Positions 1-7,776 of a stretch of 64,000 nucleotides of DNA are shown here, piece after piece. The DNA is from Oscillospiraceae bacterium (GTDB lineage Bacteria; Bacillota; Clostridia; Oscillospirales; Ruminococcaceae). The stretch is taken from positions 1 to 64,000 of the forward strand of contig JAFSDS010000019.1 of assembly GCA_017436125.1 (NCBI GenBank). Direction: 5' to 3'. Each line of letters opens with the position of its first letter. The first letter of the stretch is position 1. Position numbers and translations under genes: made by a program. Under the pieces are notes generated by a model. That model was not told the origin of the DNA. It worked only from the letters and a program-made list of their open reading frames with translations, and did not search any database.

Positions 1-581
1 GCGCCGTGTTTGCAGAGAGGGCAAACAAAATCTTCGGGAAGTTCTTCGCCTTCGTAAACATATCCGCAAATCGGGCAGCGCCAGCCTTTTTTAACTTTCG
101 GGGGCTGGGGTTTTGGTTTAACGCGGTTCTGATAATAGGTATAGGTCATGGAATCCTCGGAAGAAAGGATTTCTGCCTCGGTTACATCCGCGATAAACAT
201 GGTGTGGGTTCCAAGATCAACTTCTTCACAAACCTTACCGGAAACATAAGCGTTGATGTTATCGGAAAGGCGAAGAACGCCGTTTTCACAGCGTGAAGTT
301 CTGACTTCGGAAAATTTATCCGCATCTTTTCCGCTTCTGAATCCAAAATTCTGGAAAACACCGAAAGGTGCGGAAGTTGAAAGAACAGAAACGGTAAAAT
401 CGCCGGTGTTCTTAATCATATCGTGGGTAAGGTTAAGCTTATTGACAGTAACACTTACGCGAAGGGGAGTATCGGTTACCTGAGAAAAGGTATTGATGAT
501 ACATCCATTGTCTTTTCCGTTTTCATGGGAAGCGACTACATAAAGGCCGTATGAAATTTTAAAAAGAGCTTTTATGTCCAT
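1..581 (-). CDS. Flavin reductase-rubredoxin fusion (high-molecular-weight rubredoxin type), 3' end cut by window
   Basis: The start codon at 579-581 follows a GGGAG ribosome site. The N-terminal part (MDIKALFKISYGLYVVAS...) reads as an FMN-binding flavin-reductase-like domain, and the visible C-terminal end carries a rubredoxin knuckle, WRCPICGYVYEG...CPLC, whose four cysteines bind one iron. This order is that of Hrb of Moorella, which passes electrons from NAD(P)H via FMN to rubredoxin partners such as flavodiiron proteins, giving anaerobes oxygen or NO tolerance. It lies 25 bases downstream of the perR-like gene on the same strand, so co-transcription and peroxide control are plausible. 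The last codons lie outside the window. The domain call is firm; the electron acceptor is inferred. Confidence 0.85.
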   Translation of the reverse strand, partial: MDIKALFKISYGLYVVASHENGKDNGCIINTFSQVTDTPLRVSVTVNKLNLTHDMIKNTGDFTVSVLSTSAPFGVFQNFGFRSGKDADKFSEVRTSRCENGVLRLSDNINAYVSGKVCEEVDLGTHTMFIADVTEAEILSSEDSMTYTYYQNRVKPKPQPPKVKKGWRCPICGYVYEGEELPEDFVCPLCKHG

Positions 582-606
582 ATTATAATCTCCCTTCAAA
601 AAATTT

Positions 607-990
607 TCAATCCTGTTTTTTAAAAACACAGTCGGAACAAAGTCCGCTGAAAACAAGGCGATAGCCTCCGATTGAAAAACCTGTTTCATTAAGAATACGT
701 TTTTCAACTCCGTCAAGTTCCGGAACGGAAACATCACAGACTTTTCCGCATTTGCTGCACTTCAGATGATGATGTGCACAAAGGGTGGTGTCAAATCTGT
801 CTGCTCCTCCGGGAATTTCAAGATGGAGTATTTCGCCCTCTTCGGATATCCTGTTAAGGATACGGTAAACAGTTGCCTTACTTATGGAAGGGAATTCCGT
901 GTGAACACATTCATACACTTCATCCGCGGTAGGATGATCAAGAGAAAGAAGAGCGTTCATAACGGCGGTCTTCTGAATTGTGTTTTTCAT
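607..990 (-). CDS. perR: Fur-family regulator, PerR-like peroxide sensor
   Basis: 127 aa, started at the ATG at 988-990, which has a good AGGAAG ribosome site; an open frame further upstream has no such site and would run through the promoter. A winged helix (ISKATVYRIL near residues 36-45) is followed by the metal core. By alignment from memory with Bacillus PerR, the regulatory metal ligands His19, Asp67, His73, His75 and Asp86 are all present, and CxxC pairs at 78/81 and 118/121 form the structural zinc site. An aspartate rather than a glutamate at the Asp67 position is the feature separating PerR from Fur. The N terminus is shorter than in Bacillus PerR. Likely represses itself and the downstream flavin reductase-rubredoxin gene. 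Confidence 0.85.
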   Translation of the reverse strand: MKNTIQKTAVMNALLSLDHPTADEVYECVHTEFPSISKATVYRILNRISEEGEILHLEIPGGADRFDTTLCAHHHLKCSKCGKVCDVSVPELDGVEKRILNETGFSIGGYRLVFSGLCSDCVFKKQD

Positions 991-1027
991 ATCATCACTT
1001 CCTAAATGAGAACTATTTGCAATTAAT

Positions 1028-1055
1028 ATTATAACAAATTTTCTCATCCTGTCAA
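1028..1055 (-). promoter_or_regulatory. Sigma-A-type promoter of the perR-like operon
   Basis: Read on the minus strand: TTGACA (1050-1055), a 16-base spacer and TATAAT (1028-1033), about 40 bases before the perR-like start codon. A clear PerR box (TTATAATnATTATAA) is not evident; only a half-match overlaps the -10 element. Confidence 0.7.
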
Positions 1056-1088
1056 TACTATTTTTGAAAAAATTTAAATATTTAATCA

Positions 1089-1117
1089 GCATTAAAAAAT
1101 GCTCTTTTATTATACTA
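1089..1117 (+). promoter_or_regulatory. Possible sigma-G promoter of the spore protein gene
   Basis: GCATT at 1089-1093, a 17-base spacer and TATACTA at 1111-1117 resemble the forespore sigma-G pattern (GxATR, about 17, CATACTA), roughly 80 bases upstream of the SASP gene, a classical sigma-G target. No sigma-A-like pair stands out. The match is imperfect at both elements. Confidence 0.4.
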
Positions 1118-1198
1118 ATATTTACCATAAATAAATATATATGCAAAAGCCAAAATAATGTTGCAAACGCAAAACAAACAAAGGAGTGTAAATAATCA

Positions 1199-1381
1199 AT
1201 GTCCAGCTCTAATAAACAGGCAAAAGCCGCACTTGAAAGAGTTAAACAGGAAGCTGCAAACGAAGTAGGCGTAAACCTTAAACAGGGTTATAACGGCGAT
1301 CTTACTTCCCGTCAGGCAGGTTCCATCGGCGGCCAGATGGTCAAAAAAATGATCGAATCTTACGAAAACAGCGCAAAATAA
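1199..1381 (+). CDS. Alpha/beta-type small acid-soluble spore protein
   Basis: 60 aa. The body carries the conserved family stretches: EVGVNL in the first half and GGQMVKKMIE in the second, with LTSRQAGSIGG between them. Alpha/beta SASPs coat spore DNA, hold it in an A-like form and protect it from UV and chemicals; they are degraded by the Gpr protease at germination, and the conserved Glu near the EVGV segment is the usual cleavage area. An AAGGAG ribosome site lies 10 bases before the start and a strong terminator follows directly, so it is transcribed alone. The length is normal for the family. Direct evidence that the organism makes endospores. Confidence 0.95.
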   Translation: MSSSNKQAKAALERVKQEAANEVGVNLKQGYNGDLTSRQAGSIGGQMVKKMIESYENSAK

Positions 1382-1399
1382 TTCCATTATGCAAAAAAG

Positions 1400-1431
1400 A
1401 GAAAACGGAGCTTTGCTCCGTTTTTTCTTTT
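1400..1431 (+). terminator. Terminator after the SASP gene
   Basis: GGAGC-TTT-GCTCC stem extended by AAAAC/GTTTT pairing, followed by a T-rich run. Confidence 0.85.
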
Positions 1432-1527
1432 TGTAAACTTTTCTTGAAAATGACAAAATTATATTGACTAATATATAATGCGGTGATATTATGACAACAT
1501 GTCATTTTGTGTTTCCAGGAGGTAATT

Positions 1528-2145
1528 ATGCCAAGCCAGACCTTCATAAATCTTGCGGAGGAAAAAAAGCAGCGTATTTTCAACGCGCTTTATACGGAAC
1601 TCCAAAGAGTTCCGTTTCCGGAAATGTCAATAAATCAGGTAATCAAAAACGCGGGCATTCCGAGGGGAAGTTTTTATCAGTATTTTGATAATAAAGACGA
1701 TGCTTTTGATTATTTTGTTTCGGAATGTTCAAGAAAAACAAAGGAATGTGTTATAAAAAGAATATCAACCATTCGCGGTGATATTTTTGATATGGCAAAA
1801 ACTTTATTTGAGGAATTTGCAAAAACAAGCGCGGAGCAATATAAATTTGATTTATTTAACCATGTAATGCCATACGTTGATATTAAAAAACTTGTTCCGT
1901 TTACAAGCTATATTGCAAATATGGAAGAAGAGAAAAAGTTCGAAGCATGCAGTGCTCTCGGAATAGGCAATCTTGATATAAAAAACGAAGAAGAGCTTAT
2001 GGATATAATAGGAATCATCGAGGCACTTTTTCAAAATGCGGTTCCGCATATTATTTCCGGTGATACAGATATGAATGATATTATAAATGGATTTAAAAGA
2101 AAACTGAACATAATAAAAAAAGCTACCGTAAAGGAGGGAATATGA
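1528..2145 (+). CDS. TetR/AcrR-family transcriptional regulator of the adjacent exporter
   Basis: 205 aa. The ATG at 1528 has an AGGAGG site 5 bases upstream and is preferred over an earlier in-frame codon at 1507. Residues about 30-60 form the TetR helix-turn-helix (SINQVIKNAGIPRGSFYQYF). The C-terminal part is the variable ligand-binding half. The stop codon sits one base before the start of the RND exporter gene, so both are translated from one message; the usual arrangement is an autorepressor that releases when an exporter substrate binds. The ligand is unknown. Confidence 0.88.
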   Translation: MPSQTFINLAEEKKQRIFNALYTELQRVPFPEMSINQVIKNAGIPRGSFYQYFDNKDDAFDYFVSECSRKTKECVIKRISTIRGDIFDMAKTLFEEFAKTSAEQYKFDLFNHVMPYVDIKKLVPFTSYIANMEEEKKFEACSALGIGNLDIKNEEELMDIIGIIEALFQNAVPHIISGDTDMNDIINGFKRKLNIIKKATVKEGI

Positions 2146-2146
2146 T

Positions 2147-5100
2147 ATGTTTTCAAAATTCAGCGTTAAAAAACCATATACTGTTCTTGTTGCGGTAATA
2201 GCCATTATAGTTCTCGGTGTTGTTTCTTTTTTGAATCTGACCCCGGACCTTCTTCCCAACATAGATTTTCCTTATGTAATAATTACAACGACATATCCCG
2301 GTGCTTCTCCGGAACAGGTTGAGGAAACGGTTACAAAGCCTCTTGAACAAAGTATGGCAAGGCTTGATAACATCAACAGCATTTCCTCAACTTCTGCAGA
2401 GAACTATTCTATGGTAATGCTTGAATTTACCGACGGAACGGATCTTTCGACCGCATCAATCGATATTACCAATGCCATCGGCCAGCTTGAATCCGGATGG
2501 GATGACATGGTCGGAACGCCTATTATCCTTAAAATCAACCCCAACATGCTTGCTACTGCCGTAGTTGCGGTAAGCGTTGAGGGCCTTGAGGAACACGAAC
2601 TTACTTCTTTCCTCAACGATAATATCATGACCCAGCTTGAGGGTGTTGAGGGTATCGCATCCGTAACGGCGGATGGTATGATCGAAAAGAGTGTTGAAGT
2701 AACTATTTCTGAAAAAAGGCTTGCGGCGCTCACCAAAAAAATCGAAAATGAGATAAAAAAACAGTTCGACGAAGCATATGACGGTATTGCCGAAGCGGAA
2801 GAACAGCTTGCTGCCGGAAAAGACGCCATAGCAAGCGGCCGCGCTGAACTTGAAAAAGGCAAAAAAGAACTTGAAAAAGCCAAGACGGAAACTGAAAATA
2901 TGCTTGCCCAGGGAAGCAGCCAGCTTTCTTCCGCCCAGGCACAGCTCAATGCTGCAAGAAAAGAACTTGATGCAGGCAAGGAAGAACTTCTTAACCAGAT
3001 AGATGTTCTTTATGCAACTTATGACCAGCTTGTTGAGCTTCCTTCCACCATTGCAACCCTTCAGCAGACAAAGCTTGTTCTTCAAAGTACCCTTGCGGCA
3101 CTTGAATCGGTTGAAAGCTACGTTCTTTCCGGAGAGATAGAAACCGATATAATTGATGAAGTTATTTCCCAGATGACCGGCGGAGAATATACTTCTCTTT
3201 CACTTCTTCAGGGCGGAATTGCAAAAGTGCGTTCCGGACTTGATGAAGTTGAGGGATATCTCAATACCATTGACGAAACCCTTAAAGAACAGGGATACAG
3301 CATTGATACCATCGATCAGGCCATAGCTGATCTTGAAGCAGGTATTGAAACGGCGGAAGGATATCTTGTTGAAATAGATGCAGGCTATGCATCTCTTGAT
3401 GAAGCACAAAAACAGCTTGATGCAGGAAAATCCGCACTTGCATCCGGCGAAGCAGAAGCAATAAAACAGTTTGCAGAAGCGGAAAAAGGTATCAAAGACG
3501 GCGCTGCCCAGCTTTCTGCATCTTCCGCACAGATAGAATCTGCAGAAGCGGAACTTGAAGCCGGCAGGGAACAGATAGATGCCGCCCTTGAGGAAGCTAT
3601 CGGTGCGGCTGATGTTGCAAAAATGATGAACCTTGAAATGGTTGCAACCATTTTCTATGCGCAGCATTTTGAAATGCCCGCAGGATACGTTCTTGACGGC
3701 GAAGACAAAGTCCTTGTCCGCGTCGGCGATAAATACGACAGCGTTGATGACCTTGGCGAAATGGTGCTCTTTGATATGGGCATTGACGGCGTTGAACCTG
3801 TGGTTCTTGATGATATTGCCGATATCGAATATACCGATAACTCCGGCGAAACCTACGCAAGCGTAAACGGCGAAAGAGGCGTTATTCTTTCCTTTACAAA
3901 ACAGTCCAACTATGCAACTGCCGCGGTATCCGAATCTCTTCAGGAAAGATTTGATGAGCTTGAAGAAAAATACGAAGGGCTTTCTTTCTCTCCTCTTATG
4001 GACCAGGGAGATTATATCGACATAATCATCAGTTCCGTTATGGAAAATATGATAGTCGGTGCTGTTCTTGCAATAATCATCCTTATTATATTCCTTAAAG
4101 ATATAAAACCGACCTTTATGGTTGCTTTGAGCATCCCGATAAGCGTTGTTTTTGCAATCGTGCTCATGTATTTTTCCGGCGTTACCCTCAACATTATTTC
4201 TCTTGCGGGTCTTGCTGCCGGTATCGGTATGCTTGTTGATAACTCCATTGTTGTTATCGAAAATATTTACAGACTCAGAAGCCTTGGACTTTCTCCGGTA
4301 AAAGCCGCGGTTTCCGGTGCAACTCAGGTTGCGGGAGCAATCACTTCTTCAACCCTTACAACTATCTGCGTTTTCCTTCCTATAGTATTTGTTCAGGGCC
4401 TTACAAGACAGCTTTTCCAGGATATGGCTCTTACCATTGCCTATTCTCTTCTTGCAAGTCTTGTTATTGCTCTTACTCTTATCCCGGCAATGTCGCCTGC
4501 TGTTCTTAAAAATGTTAAACAGAAAACCGGCGAAGAAGGCAAATTCATGCAGAAATACGGAAAAACCGTTGCGTTTGCCCTCAAGCACAAAGCTCTTGTT
4601 TTGATTTCCGCTGTTGCTGTTCTTGCAATAAGCGCGGCTGCTTGCATAAGCAGAGGATTTATATTCATGCCGAATTTTGAATCCAATCAGCTTACCGTAA
4701 ATATCACCATGCCGGAGGATTCCGTCCTTGATGATACCGCATCCCTCTGTAATGAATTCAGCGCGGAAGTTGAGGCGATAGAAGGGGTAGAAACTGTCGG
4801 TACAATGCTCTCCGGCGGAATGGCAAGCATGATAGGTATGTCCGGCGGAAGTTCCGACGTAACCTCCGCGATAATGTATATCCTTCTTGACAGTGAAGGT
4901 GAAAAACACGCGGCAGAAATTACAGAAACCATTTCCGATATGGCGGAAAAATATAACGACAGAGCGGATGTTAACGTAACCGGAGGAATGATGGATTCCA
5001 TGAGCATGCTTACCGGAAGCGGAATTTCCGTAAACGTATATGGTAATGACCTTGAAGATATTACCGTGACCGCAAAAGAGATTGGCGAGATAATCGGTTC

Positions 5101-6136
5101 TGTTGAGGGCGTTGCATACGTTTCCGCAGGCGAAGAGCAAACCGCTCCCACCGTTAATATCAGCGTAAATAAAGCGGAAGCTATGAAAAACGGACTTACT
5201 GTTGCACAGATTTTCCAGGAAATCGCAACTCAGCTCACATCTACCGCAACCGCCGCAACCATAGAAACCTCCGATGGCGACTATGATGTTATTGTAATAT
5301 CTGAAAAGGCAGAAACCTTTACACGCAAAGACCTTGAAAATTACGTGTTTGAAGTAACAAAACCGGACGGAAGCACTGCCGAAGTTAAACTTTCCGATGT
5401 TGCAGATATAAACGACGGTAACACTCTTTCAAGCATCAGCAGATCTTCACAGAGAAGATATCTTACCGTTTCCGCAGGTATTGAAGAAGGCAAAAACGTA
5501 ACCATCGTTACCGCAGAAGTTGAAAAAGCCCTTGAAGGATATGAACCGACTGACGGAATATCCTATGAGTTTGCCGGTGAAAATGAAACTATTATGGAAG
5601 CTATCTGGGAGCTTGTAAAGATGCTCGGCATCGGCATTATCCTTGTTTATCTTATCATGGTTGCCCAGTTCCAGTCTCTCCGTTCTCCTTTCATCGTTAT
5701 GTTCACAATTCCTCTTGCATTTACCGGAGCTTTCCTTGCTCTTATGATTTGGGGCCTTGAAATAAGCGTTGTTGCGATGATAGGTCTTGTAATGCTCGTC
5801 GGTATCATTGTTAACAACGGTATCGTTCTTGTTGACTGCATCAACCAGCTCCGCGAAGAAGGCATTGAGAGAAGAGAAGCGATTATTACTGCGGCAAAAA
5901 CAAGACTTCGTCCTATCTTTATGACGGCACTTACAACCATCCTTGCTCTTGTTCCTATTGCAATGGGTATTGGCTTTGGTTCAAGCCTTATCCAGCCCGT
6001 TGCGGTATGCTGCATAGGAGGCCTTATTTACGCAACCGTTATGACCCTTGTTATAATTCCGGTCATGTATGAGATCCTTTCAAGAAAAACTATGCGCGTT
6101 ATCAGCGAAGAGGACCTTGAAATTTCCGAACTTTAA
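2147..6136 (+). CDS. RND-superfamily exporter (HAE1/SwrC-like) with a long coiled-coil insertion
   Basis: 1329 aa; canonical RND pumps are about 1030-1060. TM1 at residues 10-30, a TM cluster near 625-790, TM7 near 815 and a second cluster near 1150-1315 give the usual 12-TM plan. TM4 carries GMLVDNSIVVIENIYR, with one of the two proton-relay aspartates replaced by Asn as in Gram-positive SwrC-like pumps. Between residues about 195 and 485 an extra segment of about 290 residues is inserted in the extracytoplasmic porter domain; it is heptad-like, with repeated LAAGK/LEKGKKELE/LDAGK units recalling the extracellular coils of YhgE/Pip proteins. No membrane-fusion protein or outer-membrane channel is encoded nearby, as expected of a monoderm. 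It probably exports amphipathic toxins or peptides; the substrate is unknown. Confidence 0.92.
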   Translation: MFSKFSVKKPYTVLVAVIAIIVLGVVSFLNLTPDLLPNIDFPYVIITTTYPGASPEQVEETVTKPLEQSMARLDNINSISSTSAENYSMVMLEFTDGTDLSTASIDITNAIGQLESGWDDMVGTPIILKINPNMLATAVVAVSVEGLEEHELTSFLNDNIMTQLEGVEGIASVTADGMIEKSVEVTISEKRLAALTKKIENEIKKQFDEAYDGIAEAEEQLAAGKDAIASGRAELEKGKKELEKAKTETENMLAQGSSQLSSAQAQLNAARKELDAGKEELLNQIDVLYATYDQLVELPSTIATLQQTKLVLQSTLAALESVESYVLSGEIETDIIDEVISQMTGGEYTSLSLLQGGIAKVRSGLDEVEGYLNTIDETLKEQGYSIDTIDQAIADLEAGIETAEGYLVEIDAGYASLDEAQKQLDAGKSALASGEAEAIKQFAEAEKGIKDGAAQLSASSAQIESAEAELEAGREQIDAALEEAIGAADVAKMMNLEMVATIFYAQHFEMPAGYVLDGEDKVLVRVGDKYDSVDDLGEMVLFDMGIDGVEPVVLDDIADIEYTDNSGETYASVNGERGVILSFTKQSNYATAAVSESLQERFDELEEKYEGLSFSPLMDQGDYIDIIISSVMENMIVGAVLAIIILIIFLKDIKPTFMVALSIPISVVFAIVLMYFSGVTLNIISLAGLAAGIGMLVDNSIVVIENIYRLRSLGLSPVKAAVSGATQVAGAITSSTLTTICVFLPIVFVQGLTRQLFQDMALTIAYSLLASLVIALTLIPAMSPAVLKNVKQKTGEEGKFMQKYGKTVAFALKHKALVLISAVAVLAISAAACISRGFIFMPNFESNQLTVNITMPEDSVLDDTASLCNEFSAEVEAIEGVETVGTMLSGGMASMIGMSGGSSDVTSAIMYILLDSEGEKHAAEITETISDMAEKYNDRADVNVTGGMMDSMSMLTGSGISVNVYGNDLEDITVTAKEIGEIIGSVEGVAYVSAGEEQTAPTVNISVNKAEAMKNGLTVAQIFQEIATQLTSTATAATIETSDGDYDVIVISEKAETFTRKDLENYVFEVTKPDGSTAEVKLSDVADINDGNTLSSISRSSQRRYLTVSAGIEEGKNVTIVTAEVEKALEGYEPTDGISYEFAGENETIMEAIWELVKMLGIGIILVYLIMVAQFQSLRSPFIVMFTIPLAFTGAFLALMIWGLEISVVAMIGLVMLVGIIVNNGIVLVDCINQLREEGIERREAIITAAKTRLRPIFMTALTTILALVPIAMGIGFGSSLIQPVAVCCIGGLIYATVMTLVIIPVMYEILSRKTMRVISEEDLEISEL

Positions 6137-6139
6137 TAG

Positions 6140-6172
6140 AAAAGTCCCGTGCTTTTGCATGGGACTTTTTTG
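6140..6172 (+). terminator. Terminator after the RND exporter
   Basis: AAAAGTCCCGTGC-TTTT-GCATGGGACTTTTTT hairpin with T-run immediately after the stop codon. Confidence 0.9.
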
Positions 6173-6234
6173 TTGACTATCTCGCTGTTTTATGATAGCA
6201 TTTTATCAGAATAATGTTTTCGGAGGTATATTTT

Positions 6235-6648
6235 ATGGATAACAGAGAACTTGTTAAAGAGGCCCTTGCCGCAAGAGAAATGGCATACGTTCCGTATTCT
6301 CACTTTGCAGTCGGCGCAGCGCTTTTGACTAAAGACGGAAAAATTTACCGCGGATGCAATATTGAAAATGCCGCATATACCCCCACAAACTGTGCGGAAC
6401 GCACCGCATTTTTTAAAGCAGTAAGCGAAGGCGAAAGAGAATTTGCAGCTATCGCAGTTGTTGGAGGCCCGGCAGGGGAAGCTCCCATTGATTTTTGCTA
6501 TCCCTGCGGAGTATGCCGCCAGGTAATGGCGGAATTCTGCCCGGATGATTTTATCGTTCTTGTCGGTAAAAGCGAAGATGAAATAAGAGAACATGTTCTC
6601 AGCGATATTCTTCCCCATACTTTCAGAGAACCGGATCTTCACAGATAA
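6235..6648 (+). CDS. cdd: Cytidine deaminase
   Basis: 137 aa, the usual length of the tetrameric bacterial enzyme. It deaminates cytidine and deoxycytidine to uridine and deoxyuridine in pyrimidine salvage. The zinc site is complete: Cys53 and the catalytic Glu55 in NCAER, then PCGVC giving Cys91 and Cys94. The FAVGAAL and GCNIENAAY substrate-pocket stretches are present. The ATG at 6235 follows a CGGAGG site; an earlier in-frame codon at 6214 has none. Followed after 15 bases by a membrane methyltransferase-like gene with no obvious link in function. Confidence 0.95.
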   Translation: MDNRELVKEALAAREMAYVPYSHFAVGAALLTKDGKIYRGCNIENAAYTPTNCAERTAFFKAVSEGEREFAAIAVVGGPAGEAPIDFCYPCGVCRQVMAEFCPDDFIVLVGKSEDEIREHVLSDILPHTFREPDLHR

Positions 6649-6663
6649 TTAAAATGTATTCCT

Positions 6664-7335
6664 ATGAATAAAGGCGCATTGATATATATCATAAGACTTC
6701 TTGCGGAGCGTTTTATCGGTGCGGCGCTTTTCTTTGCTGCGGCGGGGTCTTTTGACCTTCGCTCCGGAATATTCTTTTCTGTTTATATTCTTGTGGCGGT
6801 TGTTTCCGCCGCAATAATTTATCGGAAAAATCCAAACACCCTTAAGGAAAGGGGAAAAGTGAATACAAATTCACCGAAATGGGATAAGATATTGCTTCCT
6901 GTTTTCTGGCTTTCTGCGTTTTTTATAATATTTTTTGCCGCAGGAAAAACCGTTCCTCTCGGTATGAAAATTGAATTTGATTTTATTGCCGGAATAGCGA
7001 TTTATCTTATTTCAGCGGTGATAACGGTTAAAGCAATGCTTGAAAACACTTTTCTGGAATCAACAGCAAGACTCCAGGCCGACAGAAACCAGACTGTGAT
7101 ACAGACTGGTCCTTATTCTGTTGTCCGGCATCCAACGTATTCGGCGGTTTTGCTCTGGTGCATTGCAGTGTTCTGTATCTTTCCTTCGGCGGAAGTTATG
7201 CTTCTTGCTTCTTCGGTCGCTGTTGTAATAATTATCAGAACAGAACTTGAGGACGAGATGCTGAAAAAGGGCCTTGAAGGCTATAAGGAATATTCAGAAA
7301 AAGTAAAATACCGCCTTGTTCCGTTTTTATGGTAA
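6664..7335 (+). CDS. Isoprenylcysteine carboxyl methyltransferase-family membrane protein
   Basis: 223 aa with about five to six hydrophobic helices and a C-terminal ICMT/PEMT-like core: GPYSVVRHPTYSA near residues 145-157 and RTELEDEMLKKGLEGYKEY near 190-210, the segments that bind S-adenosylmethionine in this family. Bacteria have no prenylated CaaX proteins, so the substrate in such homologs is unknown and small lipophilic acceptors are possible. No strong ribosome site precedes the ATG; translation may be coupled to cdd 15 bases upstream. A hairpin terminator follows. Confidence 0.8.
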   Translation: MNKGALIYIIRLLAERFIGAALFFAAAGSFDLRSGIFFSVYILVAVVSAAIIYRKNPNTLKERGKVNTNSPKWDKILLPVFWLSAFFIIFFAAGKTVPLGMKIEFDFIAGIAIYLISAVITVKAMLENTFLESTARLQADRNQTVIQTGPYSVVRHPTYSAVLLWCIAVFCIFPSAEVMLLASSVAVVIIIRTELEDEMLKKGLEGYKEYSEKVKYRLVPFLW

Positions 7336-7344
7336 TAAATAATA

Positions 7345-7374
7345 AAAATCCACCCGCGTAGCGGGTGGTTTTTC
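7345..7374 (+). terminator. Terminator after the ICMT-like gene
   Basis: CCACCCGC-GTA-GCGGGTGG stem followed by TTTTT. Confidence 0.85.
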
Positions 7375-7700
7375 ATTTTCGGGCATAGCCCTAATGATAC
7401 AGGCAGCGCACAAGTGCGCTTTTTATTGGCCTGCCAGCCATGCATCAGATTACCGGCCAACCGTAAACGGCTTAAAATTCAACTGCTTCCCTTGCCTAAA
7501 GTGAGGTGGCATTTTCGTAAGAAAATGACGTAAGGATTGTGACATAGAAATTTTCTCTTTAATTTCAACACAATTTATTGCATCGAAACAATCCCTCAGT
7601 CACCTTTGGTGACAGCTCCCTTTACACAAGGGAGCCTTCTTTGCGAACGCTCCTCACCTTATGCCCTTCTCTGTTTTCTCTTCATCGGTTAACCTCTTTT
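7375..7700. other. Gene-free stretch holding several hairpins and a MITE-like element
   Basis: No credible gene on either strand. It holds a GCGCAC-AA-GTGCGC hairpin with T-run (7405-7427), which could end transcripts, the inverted-repeat element at 7485-7637 (separate entry), and a second hairpin terminator at its right end. This is the only multi-hairpin non-coding region in the window. Confidence 0.7.
7485..7637. repeat. MITE-like inverted-repeat element
   Basis: The left arm (about 7485-7540) and the reverse complement of the right arm (about 7588-7637) align along their whole length: both run CTTCCCTTG/CTCCCTTG, AAAG, GAG, TG, CA, a small hairpin, TGAC and end in GGATTGT. Each arm folds on itself: CATTTTC-GTAA-GAAAATG on the left, GTCACC-TTT-GGTGAC and GCTCCCTT...AAGGGAGC on the right. 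The AT-rich centre has no coding potential. From memory, the right arm resembles short interspersed elements common in Faecalibacterium-type genomes. A miniature element mobilised by an absent transposase is the likeliest reading. Confidence 0.65.
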
Positions 7701-7731
7701 GAACCACGCGACTATCGCGTGGTTTTCTTTA
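7701..7731 (+). terminator. Hairpin terminator at the right edge of the repeat region
   Basis: AACCACGCGA-CTA-TCGCGTGGTT followed by TTCTTT. Confidence 0.7.
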
Positions 7732-7734
7732 TAC

Positions 7735-7769
7735 AAAAAACCGTGCTCAAAATTTGAGCACGGTTTTTC
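7735..7769 (-). terminator. Terminator of the Cys-rich unknown gene, built from an inverted GTGCTCA pair
   Basis: AAAACCGTGCTCAAA and its inverted copy form a long stem flanked by A and T runs, so it can act in both directions. Both arms carry the word GTGCTCAAA that recurs in this window (see findings). Confidence 0.8.
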
Positions 7770-7776
7770 CTTTTTA

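Noticed and set aside
1006..1046. TGAGAA...TTCTCA inverted repeat as a PerR operator
   Set aside because: Arms are only six bases and about 30 apart, unlike a PerR box.
991..1146. Longer perR-like protein with 52 additional residues
   Set aside because: The extension crosses the promoter and has no ribosome site; the internal ATG at 990 has one and matches family length better.
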